This document shows positions 22,485 to 33,000 of a stretch of 38,885 nt of DNA, in pieces. How positions within the stretch are numbered: position 1 is the first letter of the stretch; each line of letters opens with the position of its first letter. The notes beneath the pieces are model-generated. The model was not told the DNA's origin, did no database searches, and was given only the letters and a program-made list of their open reading frames with translations. The stretch spans positions 1 through 38,885 of the forward strand of contig JAILKT010000024.1 in NCBI GenBank assembly GCA_024693545.1, written 5' to 3'. Origin of the DNA: Lachnospiraceae bacterium (GTDB lineage: Bacteria; Bacillota; Clostridia; Lachnospirales; Lachnospiraceae). The translations under genes and the position numbers were made by a program.

Positions 22485-23615
22485 TTATGAATGCTGATCG
22501 CTCAAGCCGAGTTTTCGTCTCTCGAAGTCGGCGAAGTCCTGATTGCTGTAGTTACGCTGAGGGAAGTTGGTAAAACGTCCTTTGGGAGGATTGTTTGATA
22601 TGTTCTGTTCCTCCGATGCGTTACCGATCGGATGAGTCTGCCTGTACCTGAGGTCGTCTTCTCTAACCGAATCCAGGTCCTTGATCCCCTTCTGACTCCA
22701 GTTCTTAAGGATCGAATCTGCGTATGAGAACTGTTTGCTGCCGGTCCCCTTTGAAACGGATCTGCAGCACGCTTCACGGATCAGTTCTACCGAGAAACCC
22801 GAATCGTGCCAACGGGAGAGATACTCCAGCTCTCCGGAACCGAGGCTCCTTCCGCTGATCCCGAAAGCCTTGATCACCGTTGAGTATTCGGCCGTTCTGG
22901 TGAGAACATGTGAGCGGGCGGAATCAATATCGAAAACGCCGCTTTTCTTCCATTCGATCGCGGTCTTTTCTATATACCGGTCAGACTTCTTATCGTTTTT
23001 TATGCATTGGTCGTAAAGAAACTCAATGAGTTCCGGAGTAAATCCCAGACTTTCAAATAAGAAAGAAGGCAATTGCAGATTCTTTAAAGTCATGATCTTT
23101 CCGAGTTTGCTTTCGAGTGAATCGATGAGATTGCTGAATTCATCAAGCTCCTTGAAACGGGAAATCTGGCTGGGTGTGTAGGTCGGCACCATTATCTCCT
23201 GCTCGTGATCCGAATCGGTGCTTTCGCCGCAAGGCTTGATCCTGGAAATGTTTCTTGCTGCCCTTACAGGAGGTTCGGAAACAGTAAGAACCTTATCTCT
23301 GACGGGGAATCCGTCGGAGTTTTCAATCCTAATGTCTCGAACGTCACCGTCGGCGTCATACGACACGCGTAGAAAGCCCTCTTTCTCCCAGTAACGAAGG
23401 GCTTTGATCACATCGTTTTCAGATTCGCCTACTCTGTTGGACATTTCCTCTACCGTTATGGGCATAGAGGTGTCATGAAGACATCTGATGAGGTAAAGAT
23501 ATACTTTAACAAAAGAACCGTGTGCTGCCGCAAGGCAATTATCTATAAAAAAATCCGAAATGGAGGTAGAGGTCATTGCCTCTTTCCCGCATGATAGATT
23601 TATTCTTCCGTTCAT
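22485..23615 (-). CDS. DnaD/DnaB-like replication initiation protein
   Basis: Primosomal protein that remodels DNA for helicase loading. The 376-residue product has an N-terminal winged-helix part (FFIDNCLAAAHGSFVKVYLY, TVEEMSNRVGESENDVIKALRYWEKEG) and two DnaD/DnaB2-type helical domains (about 165-255 and 265-340, each with a Trp/aromatic end: IEWKKSGV and ILKNWSQKGI). The start at 23615 is preferred over the track TTG at 23651 because AGGGGAG lies 8 nt upstream. It has its own promoter and leads the dnaD-like-dnaI-prs set. Gene name not assigned because DnaD and DnaB(Bs) cannot be separated by eye. Confidence 0.88.
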   Translation of the reverse strand: MNGRINLSCGKEAMTSTSISDFFIDNCLAAAHGSFVKVYLYLIRCLHDTSMPITVEEMSNRVGESENDVIKALRYWEKEGFLRVSYDADGDVRDIRIENSDGFPVRDKVLTVSEPPVRAARNISRIKPCGESTDSDHEQEIMVPTYTPSQISRFKELDEFSNLIDSLESKLGKIMTLKNLQLPSFLFESLGFTPELIEFLYDQCIKNDKKSDRYIEKTAIEWKKSGVFDIDSARSHVLTRTAEYSTVIKAFGISGRSLGSGELEYLSRWHDSGFSVELIREACCRSVSKGTGSKQFSYADSILKNWSQKGIKDLDSVREDDLRYRQTHPIGNASEEQNISNNPPKGRFTNFPQRNYSNQDFADFERRKLGLSDQHS

Positions 23616-23699
23616 ACCGGTCGCTCCCCTTATCATACGACACTGCCGCAAGGAAAACCATTATTGTCACCAGATGAATTTCCCCTTCGACGTGAGACG

Positions 23700-23727
23700 A
23701 TTATAGCATAACGGTCATGGATATCAA
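23700..23727 (-). promoter_or_regulatory. Promoter of dnaD-like/dnaI/prs operon
   Basis: On the minus strand TTGATA, 16-bp spacer, TATAAT. It sits about 85 nt before the dnaD-like ATG. Confidence 0.7.
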
Positions 23728-23784
23728 TCGAAAAAAAAACATAAAACAGATGTCGAAAAGGATTGTGGACAATGTGGAAATTTA

Positions 23785-23842
23785 AACCCGTCCGGAGCAC
23801 GAAACGCAGATGGATGAAGGGGTTTCGAGAACAGGGCGGGTT
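23785..23842 (-). terminator. Terminator after murC
   Basis: AACCCGTCC (23785-23793) and GGGCGGGTT (23834-23842) form a 9-bp outer stem with one G-T pair, enclosing a CGAAAC/GTTTCG inner stem. The minus strand continues TTAAATTTCC. Confidence 0.65.
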
Positions 23843-23875
23843 GTTTAAAAAAATATTGTGGATAAAGTGGATAAG

Positions 23876-25339
23876 TCAATGACCGAGGAGATGGTCCGCA
23901 ATAATGTCAACGTCTCCGGCACCCATAGTTATTAACATATCACCTGTGGAACAATTTTCGAGACAAAAATCTTCGATTTCTCCAAAGGACGGAAAATGGT
24001 AAGCTTCCTTACCGTATTTTTCTTTGAGAATTTTGACCAGATCACCCGGGGTAATTCCGAAGGTGTTGACCTCTCTCGCAGCATAAAAATCGGTTATGAC
24101 GATAAGGTCCGCCCCGCTCAGTGCTTTACACATTTCTTCCTTAAACATGGCTGTTCTTGAATAGGTATGGGACTGGAATATAATGACAAGTCTTTTCGGA
24201 GACAGACTCTTTGCCGTTTTAATGGTGGCTTCCATTTCCGTGGGGTGGTGGGCGTAATCGTCGATGATCGTTACGCCGCCGATCTCACCCTTCTTTTCAA
24301 AACGCCTGTGGGTACCGCGATAACGGAAGAGGCCGCTCTTGATCGCTTCAAAGGGAATACCGCTTTCGAGGGCAAGAGCCGCAACTCCGACCGAATTGGT
24401 AATGTTGTGTGCTCCGGGTACGCCAAGCTCGATCATTCCTATGGGCGAAGTACCCTTGTAAAGAGTGTAAGAGCCGCATCCGGAACTGTTGTAGCTTACA
24501 GCCTCGGCATGATAATCGGGAAGGGAGGTCTCAAAGGTCGCTGCAGAGGCGGGAGAAGCTTTTGATGTATCAGAAGACTGCGCGATGTTGCAGACGGAGT
24601 CTGAAAGTTCACCCGCAAATGTGATCATTCTGCAGGAAATGTTTTTGAAGATCTCTGTGCGTTCCTTTATGCAGGCACCGACCGCAAGTAGCCCGTCGGA
24701 TGGGATAAGTTCGGCAAATCTTGAGAAAGATCGCTTTTCGTTATCGAAGTCGCCGAAATAATCAAGATGTTCGGGCTCTATATTGGTTATGATGGCGCGA
24801 GTGGGATGAAATTTGAGAAAACTGTCGGTGTACTCGCAGGCCTCGATACAAAATGTATCGCTGTTTCCGAGACGTGTATTGCCGCCGATTTCGCTTAGGA
24901 TCCCGCCGAGGTTGACGGTAGGATCGAGTCCGGCCTCCAACAGAACAAGGATCATCATTGAAGTCGAGGAGGTTTTGCCATGCGAACCGGCGACGGCATA
25001 ATTGTTTTTATAAGAAAGCATTATGTCACCCACGAGAGAGGCGCGGTCTATAACGGGGATGCCGAGTTCTTTTGCACGAATCAGCTCCGGGCTGTCGGCT
25101 TTAACTGCTGCAGTGTGGACAAGAACGTCTATATCGTCGGTGATGTTGTCGGCTGTCTGAGTGAGGATCACCTTTATGCCGGCCGCTTCAAGAGAGCGTG
25201 TAACATCCGACTCCGAGCGGTCGGAGCCGCTTACGTCAAAACCTTCTTTGCTCAGAAGAAGTGCAAATCCGCTCATGCTTATTCCGCCGATTCCCGAGAA
25301 AAAGACTTTTTTTGGTTTGTTTAGATCAATATATCTCAT
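23876..25339 (-). CDS. murC: UDP-N-acetylmuramate--L-alanine ligase
   Basis: Cytosolic Mur ligase adding L-Ala to UDP-MurNAc, the first residue of the wall stem peptide. The 487-residue product has the full family set: glycine-rich UDP-binding N-terminus FSGIGGISMSG (14-24), P-loop AGSHGKTSST (117-126), NIEPEHLDYFGDF (186-198) and DDYAHHPTE (360-368). Length is slightly above the usual 450-470, mainly from a Ser/Ala-rich insertion at about 248-275. The ATG has GCAGGAGATTC upstream and a strong promoter further up. It precedes the dnaD-like operon on the same strand but is separated from it by a terminator and a new promoter. Confidence 0.96.
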   Translation of the reverse strand: MRYIDLNKPKKVFFSGIGGISMSGFALLLSKEGFDVSGSDRSESDVTRSLEAAGIKVILTQTADNITDDIDVLVHTAAVKADSPELIRAKELGIPVIDRASLVGDIMLSYKNNYAVAGSHGKTSSTSMMILVLLEAGLDPTVNLGGILSEIGGNTRLGNSDTFCIEACEYTDSFLKFHPTRAIITNIEPEHLDYFGDFDNEKRSFSRFAELIPSDGLLAVGACIKERTEIFKNISCRMITFAGELSDSVCNIAQSSDTSKASPASAATFETSLPDYHAEAVSYNSSGCGSYTLYKGTSPIGMIELGVPGAHNITNSVGVAALALESGIPFEAIKSGLFRYRGTHRRFEKKGEIGGVTIIDDYAHHPTEMEATIKTAKSLSPKRLVIIFQSHTYSRTAMFKEEMCKALSGADLIVITDFYAAREVNTFGITPGDLVKILKEKYGKEAYHFPSFGEIEDFCLENCSTGDMLITMGAGDVDIIADHLLGH

Positions 25340-25370
25340 ACTGAATCTCCTGCTTTTTATGTTGGTTGTA

Positions 25371-25399
25371 ATTATAGTACATCTCGTATTTCATAACAA
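25371..25399 (-). promoter_or_regulatory. murC promoter
   Basis: On the minus strand TTGTTA, 17-bp spacer, TATAAT, with transcription starting about 25 nt before the murC start. Confidence 0.75.
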
Positions 25400-25691
25400 T
25401 AGCACTGTGCTTTTGAGAGTGAGATATTAGCTCCCGACATATAAAATGCTATACGACGCACATAGCATTACACAAGATTTTGTGAAGTCCACAGTAACAT
25501 AGATATTATAACCACAAAATGTAGCTTAAAGTACCGCAAATATGCTTAAATACTGAATCTCGGGGCATAAGTAAAAAAATGCGACCGGATGGGGCAAAGC
25601 GGTGACGGTACAGAAAAGAGGTAAGACTTTAGACTTTTTCATTCGTAAAGAAAAAATTTTGCAAAAACAACACATAAAAAAGAAAAATGTA
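25400..25691. other. AT-rich intergenic region between murC and glgC promoters
   Basis: No ORF with a plausible ribosome site, RNA gene or mobile-element sign was found. The right part is A-rich and contains CACATAAA, which pairs with TTTATGTG beyond the glgC promoter. Confidence 0.5.
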
Positions 25692-25720
25692 TTCACATTT
25701 AGGCTGAAATGTGTTACTAT
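25692..25720 (+). promoter_or_regulatory. glgC promoter with inverted repeat in spacer
   Basis: TTCACA (25692-25697), 17-bp spacer, TACTAT (25715-25720). CACATTT-N6-AAATGTG (25694-25713) overlaps the -35 and fills the spacer, an operator-like palindrome. An outer CACATAAA/TTTATGTG pair brackets it. Confidence 0.55.
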
Positions 25721-25941
25721 TTATGTGAAATAAATCGCATTATGTTCTTTTTATACATAAGGTGCAGGAAACAGGTCACTGCTGTTTATTCATGAAAACA
25801 CACATGATTTTGACATGTGTTTTCAACAGTCCGACAATTGGGGGCTATGGGGCTCCGAATTTCGGTTTTTATGTTCCCGGTGGGAACATTTGATATGACA
25901 GTAAATGAAGCGGATATGCTTCTTATGAGGAGGGTGTACAT
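25721..25941 (+). other. Long glgC leader with hairpins
   Basis: About 215 nt of untranslated leader if the promoter above is used. It holds a long stem (GAAAACACACATG with CATGTGTTTTC, 25794-25824, extended by CTGTT/AACAG) and a compact TGTTCCC-GGT-GGGAACA hairpin (25872-25888). No known riboswitch class was recognised. The AGGAGGG site before the ATG is free. Confidence 0.45.
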
Positions 25942-27222
25942 ATGATCCGAAAAGAAATGATCGCCATGCTTCTCGCCGGAGGACAAGGCTCGAGGCTTGG
26001 CATCCTTACTTCAGACATGGCAAAACCTGCAGTCAGCTACGGTGGAAAATACAGGATCATAGATTTTCCGCTCAGCAACTGCATTAATTCAGGTATAGAT
26101 ACCGTGGGTGTATTAACCCAGTATCAGCCGCTCCGACTCAATACACATATCGGTATCGGTATACCGTGGGATCTTGACCGAAATATCGGAGGCGTAAGCA
26201 TCCTTCCTCCGTATGAGAAATCGGACAATGCCGAATGGTATACGGGAACGGCCAATGCAATCTATCAGAATCTCAAATATATGGAATATTATAATCCCGA
26301 ATATGTGCTTATCCTTGGCGGTGATCATATTTATAAGATGGATTATGAAATCCTTCTTGAGTTTCATAAGAGCAATAAGGCAGATATCACGATCGCCACA
26401 TATCCGGTATCATGGGAAGAGGCATCGAGATTTGGTCTTGTTATCACCGATGAGAGTAAGAAGGTCCTTGAATTTGAAGAGAAGCCGGCAAAACCCAGAA
26501 GTAACCTGGCTTCGATGGGGATCTATATATTCTCGTGGAAAGTGCTCAAAGATGCTCTTATCAAGCTCTCCGATCAGCCGGGATGTGATTTCGGTAAGCA
26601 TATTATTCCGTACTGCCATGAAAACGGAGCAAATATATATGCATTTGAGTACAACGGCTACTGGAAGGATGTAGGAACTCTTACTTCCTACTGGGAGTCA
26701 AATATGGAGCTCATCGATCTTGTTCCCGATTTTAATCTTTATGAAGAGTTTTGGAAGATATATACAAAGAGTGATGTTATTCCGCCTCAGTATATTGCGG
26801 GGACCGCAACTGTCAGCCGCAGTATAATCGGAGAAGGGACCGAGGTATACGGCGAAGTGTATAACAGCGTCATAGGATCGGGCGTCGTGATCGAGGAAGG
26901 ATGCGTTGTGGCTGATTCCATAATCATGAAAGGAACACAGATAGGACGGGGATCGAAGCTTTACAAGACGATCATTGCCGAGAACTGTGTGATCGGAAAC
27001 GACTGTGAGCTTGGTGTCGGAGAACAAAAAGAAAACAAACAACATCCGAACATCTACTGCAACGGACTTGTTACTCTCGGAGAGGGAACCGTGATCCCGG
27101 ACGGTGTAAAGATTGGAAAGAACACTGTGATATCGGGCGTTACGACACCTTCCGATTATGAGGGCGGTAACTGGCTCGACAGCGGAGAGAGTCTCATACG
27201 CGTTGATGAAAGATTGGCGTAA
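25942..27222 (+). CDS. glgC: Glucose-1-phosphate adenylyltransferase, catalytic subunit
   Basis: Makes ADP-glucose, the committed step of bacterial glycogen synthesis. The 426-residue product shows the nucleotidyltransferase N-terminus [15 protein letters not shown], the segment [20 protein letters not shown], the [11 protein letters not shown] metal/substrate motif, [19 protein letters not shown] and YWKDVGT. A C-terminal left-handed beta-helix region follows (about 295-410). The ATG has AGGAGGG at good spacing. glgD follows by 33 nt; such pairs act as a heteromer with GlgC catalytic. No other glg gene is in the window. Confidence 0.96.
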   Translation: MIRKEMIAMLLAGGQGSRLGILTSDMAKPAVSYGGKYRIIDFPLSNCINSGIDTVGVLTQYQPLRLNTHIGIGIPWDLDRNIGGVSILPPYEKSDNAEWYTGTANAIYQNLKYMEYYNPEYVLILGGDHIYKMDYEILLEFHKSNKADITIATYPVSWEEASRFGLVITDESKKVLEFEEKPAKPRSNLASMGIYIFSWKVLKDALIKLSDQPGCDFGKHIIPYCHENGANIYAFEYNGYWKDVGTLTSYWESNMELIDLVPDFNLYEEFWKIYTKSDVIPPQYIAGTATVSRSIIGEGTEVYGEVYNSVIGSGVVIEEGCVVADSIIMKGTQIGRGSKLYKTIIAENCVIGNDCELGVGEQKENKQHPNIYCNGLVTLGEGTVIPDGVKIGKNTVISGVTTPSDYEGGNWLDSGESLIRVDERLA

Positions 27223-27255
27223 GCGCGGACTACATTTACGAAGGAGACACAGAGT

Positions 27256-28383
27256 ATGCGTGCGATAGGAATAGTTTTAGCCGGCGGAAACAATAACAGA
27301 ATGAGAGAACTCTCAAGTAAGCGTGCGATTGCGGCAATGCCGATCGCAGGAAGTTACAGAGCTATTGATTTTGCTTTGAGCAGTCTCTCTAATTCTCACA
27401 TCGGAAAGGTGGCAGTGCTCACCCAGTACAACTCGAGGTCTCTTAACGAGCATCTCAGTTCTTCAAAATGGTGGGACTTCGGACGTAAGCAGGGTGGACT
27501 TTTCGTGTTCACACCGACGATCACTCCCGATAATTCGTTCTGGTACAGAGGCACCGCCGATTCCATTTATCAGAACCTTAATTTCCTAAAAACATCACAT
27601 GAGCCTTATGTTGTGATCTGCTCCGGCGATGGTATCTATAAACTTGACTTTAATAAGGTTTTAGAATATCATGTTGCGAAGAAAGCGGATATTACGGTAG
27701 TTTGTTCGAGGGCGCTGCCGGGAACCGATATCAGCCGCTACGGTGTCATCGAAACCGATGAAGACATGAGGATCACTTCTTTCGATGAAAAGCCTTTCTT
27801 CTGCAAAGAGGCTGAACCGCTCATCTCTACGGGTATCTACGTTATAAGAAGGCGCCAGCTTATCGAGATGATAGAGAAGGCACAGGAAGAGGAAAGATAT
27901 GAGTTCGTCAGGGATATCATTATCAGATATAAAGAACTCAAAAAGATCTATGTCTATGAGCATACAGAGTATTGGCGTAATATTGCTTCGGTTGAGGATT
28001 ATTACCAGACGAATATGGATTTCCTCGATCGTAATGTAAGGGATTACTTCTTCAGGCAATATCCTGATGTTTATTCCAAGATAGATGATCTTCCGCCCGC
28101 TAAGTACAATGCAGGCGCTACGGTCAAAAACAGCCTTATATCAAGCGGTAGCATTATAAACGGCAACGTTGAGAATTCGGTGATCTTTAAACAGGTATAT
28201 GTCGGAAACAACTGTACCATTAAGAATTCGATCATACTGAATGACGTGCATATAGGCGACAATACTTATCTTGAAAACTGCATTGTTGAAAGCAGGGATA
28301 CGATCAGGCCGAATGTAAGCTATGTCGGAGAAGAAGGCAAGATAAAGGTGGTTGTCGAAAAGAACGAAAGATATCTGATCTGA
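27256..28383 (+). CDS. glgD: Glucose-1-phosphate adenylyltransferase subunit GlgD
   Basis: Non-catalytic or weakly catalytic partner of GlgC that modulates its activity in Firmicutes. The 375-residue product has the GlgD pattern: GIVLAGGNNNRMRELS (the GGxGxRL motif is altered), RAIAAMPIAGSYRAIDFALSS, SSKWWDFGRKQGGLFVFTP and CSGDGIYKLDF in place of the GGDH motif. A C-terminal beta-helix (about 285-355) follows. The loss of the GGDH and part of the glycine motif fits a regulatory subunit. ATG with GAAGGAGAC upstream. It ends the two-gene glg operon, closed by a strong terminator. Confidence 0.94.
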   Translation: MRAIGIVLAGGNNNRMRELSSKRAIAAMPIAGSYRAIDFALSSLSNSHIGKVAVLTQYNSRSLNEHLSSSKWWDFGRKQGGLFVFTPTITPDNSFWYRGTADSIYQNLNFLKTSHEPYVVICSGDGIYKLDFNKVLEYHVAKKADITVVCSRALPGTDISRYGVIETDEDMRITSFDEKPFFCKEAEPLISTGIYVIRRRQLIEMIEKAQEEERYEFVRDIIIRYKELKKIYVYEHTEYWRNIASVEDYYQTNMDFLDRNVRDYFFRQYPDVYSKIDDLPPAKYNAGATVKNSLISSGSIINGNVENSVIFKQVYVGNNCTIKNSIILNDVHIGDNTYLENCIVESRDTIRPNVSYVGEEGKIKVVVEKNERYLI

Positions 28384-28397
28384 TGATAAGATGATAC

Positions 28398-28427
28398 AAG
28401 GCCTCCCTTATCAAAGGGAGGCCTTTT
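28398..28427 (+). terminator. Terminator after glgD
   Basis: AAGGCCTCCCTT pairs with AAGGGAGGCCTT around a short loop, followed by a TTTTT tract. Confidence 0.95.
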
Positions 28428-28471
28428 TTACGGAAGGAAGAATTAAGTGTCCCGGGCAGGGAGCGTAAGGT

Positions 28472-29416
28472 TTGGGACAGGAGGAGAGTAAGACGGACAG
28501 AAAGAAGATGCTGATCGGCATGAGCGTTTTAATCGCGGCATTGGCGTTAGTCATTGCGGGGATGTCTTTGCATGCGCGTGAAAGCCGTTTTGATGAGGTA
28601 CGATCAAGCATAGCGGATACGCTGGACAGGCTGCCCGACGAATATATGGAAGTTGTATCGGCCGACCACGAGGCTCTTGAGTCCGAAGGTGAGGAAGAGA
28701 CTGACAAAACGCCCGGAACGTCTGAAAGCGATTCGAAGGATGATAGGAAAAAGCAGTCGTCCGATCCGGAAAAAAAGGACAGTCCCGATCCCACTCAAAA
28801 GCTTGTCGCGCTTACATTTGATGACGGACCGAGTATGTATACGGAACAGATCCTTGATATCCTGGCCGAATATGACTCGCGTGCAACGTTTTTCATGGTG
28901 GGCTATAATATAGAAAAGCACCCCGAAAGAGTGAAAATGGTGCTCGATGCCGGATGCGAGGTCGGCAATCATACATCAAATCACAAGGACCTTTCTGATA
29001 TATCGCGCAGATCGATCGAGACCGAGGTTTATGACAACGAAAAGCTGCTAAATGATGCGGGAGCTGAGGGAGAACTGCTGCTGAGACCGCCGTACGGGCT
29101 TTACAACGACACGGTGAAGGAAGTTGTAAAGCGTCCGATGATAAACTGGTCTGTTGATTCAAGAGACTGGAAAACAAAGGACGCGGTATCGACCGTGAAG
29201 GAAGTGAAAAACAACGTAAGGGACGGACGTGTGGTGCTTATGCATGATATCTATCCCTCAACGGTGGAGGCTGTTAAAGAACTTGTACCGTGGCTTATCG
29301 AAGAAGGTTACGGACTCGTGACCGTTTCGGAGCTTTACGATGTCAGGGGTGAAGAACTTAAAGACGGACATATATACCGATATACATATTCGGCAGAGGA
29401 GTACGCAGAAAAATGA
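28472..29416 (+). CDS. Polysaccharide deacetylase (NodB homology, membrane-anchored)
   Basis: Predicted cell-surface N-deacetylase acting on peptidoglycan or a similar polymer. The 314-residue product has an N-terminal membrane anchor (about 13-33), an acidic Ser/Asp-rich linker (about 66-108) and a NodB domain with TFDDGP (115-120), the metal-binding NHTSNH (H167, H171), RPPYG (205-209), then VDSRDW and LMHDIY. All catalytic motifs are present. TTG start, 9 nt after GGGAG; the first in-frame ATG, 12 codons on, lacks a site. Its stop overlaps the pth start (ATGA). Substrate is not shown by the sequence. Confidence 0.9.
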   Translation: MGQEESKTDRKKMLIGMSVLIAALALVIAGMSLHARESRFDEVRSSIADTLDRLPDEYMEVVSADHEALESEGEEETDKTPGTSESDSKDDRKKQSSDPEKKDSPDPTQKLVALTFDDGPSMYTEQILDILAEYDSRATFFMVGYNIEKHPERVKMVLDAGCEVGNHTSNHKDLSDISRRSIETEVYDNEKLLNDAGAEGELLLRPPYGLYNDTVKEVVKRPMINWSVDSRDWKTKDAVSTVKEVKNNVRDGRVVLMHDIYPSTVEAVKELVPWLIEEGYGLVTVSELYDVRGEELKDGHIYRYTYSAEEYAEK

Positions 29417-30051
29417 AACTGATTTTCGGACTTGGAAATTTCGGAGACAAATATAATCATACGCGTCATAATATGGGCTTTGAGGCGGTAGAAATACTTG
29501 CAAAACGGCTTGGGATATCCTTCGACCGTGAGAAGTGCAAGGGGATGTATGCACAAGGGTTCATTGAAGGTGAAAAGGTGATCCTTGTAAAGCCTCTTAC
29601 GTATATGAACAACAGCGGAGAATGCGTTGCGGCATGGCTCAGAAAATGTATGGTCACAGCGGAAAACATGATAGTTGTGTATGATGACATAAGTCTGGAG
29701 CCGGGAGTGATAAGAGTACGCCCGAAGGGAAGTGCCGGCGGACATAACGGAATGAAGAATATCATAGCACTTACCGGGACACAGGAGTTTGATCGTGTCA
29801 GGATCGGGATCGGCGATAAACCGGAGGGAACGGATCTTGTGGATCATGTGCTCGGAAGATTTGCGCCGAAGGATTTTGAAGCGATCGACAAAGGCCTTGA
29901 AACAGCAGCCGATGCCATTGTCAGTATTATCAGAGACGGAATGGACAAGGCTATGAATGTGTATAATAAAAAACCGTTAGCCGTAAAAAAGGAAACCGAA
30001 ACATCTTCGAAAAAAGATACAGAGCAAAAGACAGACGGAGCGTTAGAGTGA
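29413..30051 (+). CDS. pth: Peptidyl-tRNA hydrolase
   Basis: Recycles tRNA from prematurely released peptidyl-tRNA. The 212-residue product has GLGNFGDKYNHTRHNMGFEAVE (quoted in part), with the catalytic His in TRHNMGF, KPLTYMNNSGECV, VVYDDISLEPG and KGSAGGHNGMKNI. The last 25 residues, rich in Lys, Glu and Thr, extend beyond the usual end near 190. The start overlaps the deacetylase stop by 4 nt and its stop overlaps the mfd start (GTGA). pth-mfd adjacency is a common Firmicutes order. Confidence 0.97.
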   Translation: MKLIFGLGNFGDKYNHTRHNMGFEAVEILAKRLGISFDREKCKGMYAQGFIEGEKVILVKPLTYMNNSGECVAAWLRKCMVTAENMIVVYDDISLEPGVIRVRPKGSAGGHNGMKNIIALTGTQEFDRVRIGIGDKPEGTDLVDHVLGRFAPKDFEAIDKGLETAADAIVSIIRDGMDKAMNVYNKKPLAVKKETETSSKKDTEQKTDGALE

Positions 30052-33000
30052 AAGCATTTACAGAACCATTAACTGAATATGACAGATTTGTCGCCGCTGC
30101 CGATGCTGTAAAATCGGGACGTTTTCCCGTGCGCATTACGGGATGCACGGATTCGTCAAAGGCCAATATAATCAGTGCGCTTTCAAAAGGTCAGCGCGCC
30201 AGACTGGTACTTACGAAGGACGACAATTCGGCGCGCAGGATCGAGGGAGATCTTTCGCTTTACGACAGCAATGTCCTTCTGTATCCTGCCAAAGATATGA
30301 TCTTTTACAGCTCCGATATCCGCGGAAATGCGCTTATGCGCGACAGGCTGAAGTGTATAGAGAAGATCACGTCGGGAGCACCCGTTACGATCGTTATGTG
30401 CATAACCGCCTGTATGGACAAGCTTCTTCCGCTAAAGGCCGTGAAGGCTCGAACGATCCATATAGATATGAATTCGAGAGTCGATGTGAATAAGCTTTCG
30501 GCAGAACTTGTGGAAATGGGATATGAAAAAGAAGCGGAGTGCTCCGAGCCGGGAAGCTTTGCTGTCAGAGGCGGTATCGTGGATATCTATCCTCTTGCAT
30601 GTGAGGCACCATACAGGATCGAGCTGTTTGACGATGAGATCGACTCGATCAGGATATATGACGCCGCAAGTCAGCGCTCGGTTGAAAATATCAACGGTTT
30701 TGATATTTTCCCGGCGTGTGAATATGTCCTTTCCGAAGAAAGGATCGCAAGAGCCTGTAAAAAGATAAGGGATGAAGAGAAGAAGAGGACCGATGCTCTC
30801 AAAAAAGCATTTAAGACTCAGGAGGCAGCGCGTCTTTCGGCATCGGTTGCCGAGTTTATAGAAGATATTTCATATATCAGGGCCAAGGTGGCGATCGACG
30901 GATATGTGAACTATTTCTTTGATGACTGCGTTTCGGTGCTCGATTATTTTATGGGTAAAAGCGATGTTGTTTATATAGATGAGCCGATCCGCTGCGTTGA
31001 AATGCTCAAAGACTCATATAAGGAATTCGAGATGAGCATGAAAAACCGCTACGAGAACGGATATATACTTCCGGGGCAGCGCGATACCGTATTCGATTCG
31101 AAGAAGGTGATCGACATGCTTTCCGAAATGAGGGTTGTTCAGCTTTCGGCCCTTGACAATAAATGCAAAGAAATGCCCGATGTATTCAGAACGGATATAG
31201 CGGGAAGAAGTGTTAATTCCTATAACGGCGATTTTGAAATGCTGGTGAAGGATCTTACCTCAAGAAAAAAGGACGGTTTCAGGGTGCTTCTCCTCTCTTC
31301 GTCGGGATCACGCGCGGAAAGACTTGCCGGAGAGCTTAGGAACAGGGGGCTTACCGCATTTTGCACCAAGGATCCGGACAGGACCATAAATCCCGGAGAG
31401 ATAATGGTCGCATCGGGGAGAGCATCAAGCGGATTTGAATACCCGCTTGCCGGGTTTGCCGTAATAACACAGACCGATATATTCGGTCATGTGCGTCAGA
31501 AGAAAGCCCATAAAAACTATTCCGGTGCAAAGATCCCGGATCTGTCGAGACTTTCGGGAGGCGATTATGTCGTTCATGAAAGTTACGGCGTCGGTATTTA
31601 CAGAGGAATAGAAAAGATCGAAGTCGATCATGTTGAAAAGGATTATATAAAAATAGAGTATGCCGGAGGCGGGACGCTTTATGTGCTCGCGTCTTCCATG
31701 GACAGTGTCCAGAAGTACAGCGGACCCGAAGGCCACACTCCGAAGCTTAACAAGCTTGACAGCTCAGAGTGGAAAAACACTCGAAGCCGTGTACGCACTG
31801 CGGTGCAGGAAATCGCACAGGATCTTATTAAACTCTATGCCGAGAGAACAGCAAAAAAAGGTTTTGAGTTTTCAAAGGATACCGTTTGGCAGAAAGAATT
31901 TGAAGAGCAGTTTCCCTATGAGGAAACACATGATCAGCTTAGGGCGATAGAAGATACTAAGCGCGATATGGAAAGCCGGCATGTTATGGACAGGCTGATA
32001 TGCGGAGATGTCGGATTCGGAAAGACCGAAATCGCCATTCGTGCAGCGTTCAAGGCAGTTCAGGACGGTAAGCAGGTTGCCGTTCTGGTTCCCACGACGA
32101 TTCTCGCGCAGCAGCATTACAACACGTTTTCGGAGCGTATGGCGGAAAGCGGCGTAACGATCGAGATGCTCAGCCGTTTCCGGACCGCGCAGCAGCAGAA
32201 AAAAATAATATCAAAACTTGCCGCAGGTCAGATAGATATAATCATAGGAACACACAGGCTTCTCTCGAAGGATGTTGTGTATAAGGATCTGGGGCTCCTT
32301 GTCGTAGATGAAGAGCAGCGGTTCGGTGTTACGCACAAGGAAAAGATAAAACAGCTCAGGTCAGACGTAGATGTGCTTACCCTCACGGCAACACCCATTC
32401 CGAGAACACTGCATATGTCGCTTGTCGGGATAAGGGATATGAGCATTCTTGAGGAAGCACCTGTTGACAGACTGCCGATCCAGACATTTGTTCTTGAACA
32501 TAATGACGAGGTTATCAGAGAGGCGATCCGGCGCGAGCTTTCGCGAGGCGGACAGGTTTATTATGTCTTTAACCGAGTAAGAGGGATCGATGATGTCACA
32601 AAGAATATCCAAAGGCTGGTTCCGGAGGCCGTTGTTGTCAGCGCACATGGACAGATGGGCGAAAGAGAGCTTGAGAGGATAATGTTTTCTTTTGTCAACG
32701 GAGAGATCGATGTGCTTGTCTCGACGACTATCATTGAGACGGGTCTTGATATCTCCAATGTCAATACAATGATAATCGATGATGCCGACAGGCTCGGACT
32801 TTCACAGCTTTATCAGCTCAGGGGACGTGTGGGAAGAAGCGCGAGGACGGCATATGCGTTTATAATGTACAAACTCAACAAGGAGCTTTCGGAAGTGTCG
32901 GAAAAGAGACTGGCGGCTATCAGAGAGTTTACGGATCTCGGATCGGGCTTCAGGATAGCGATGAAGGATCTTGAGATCCGCGGCGCCGGAAATCTTCTCG

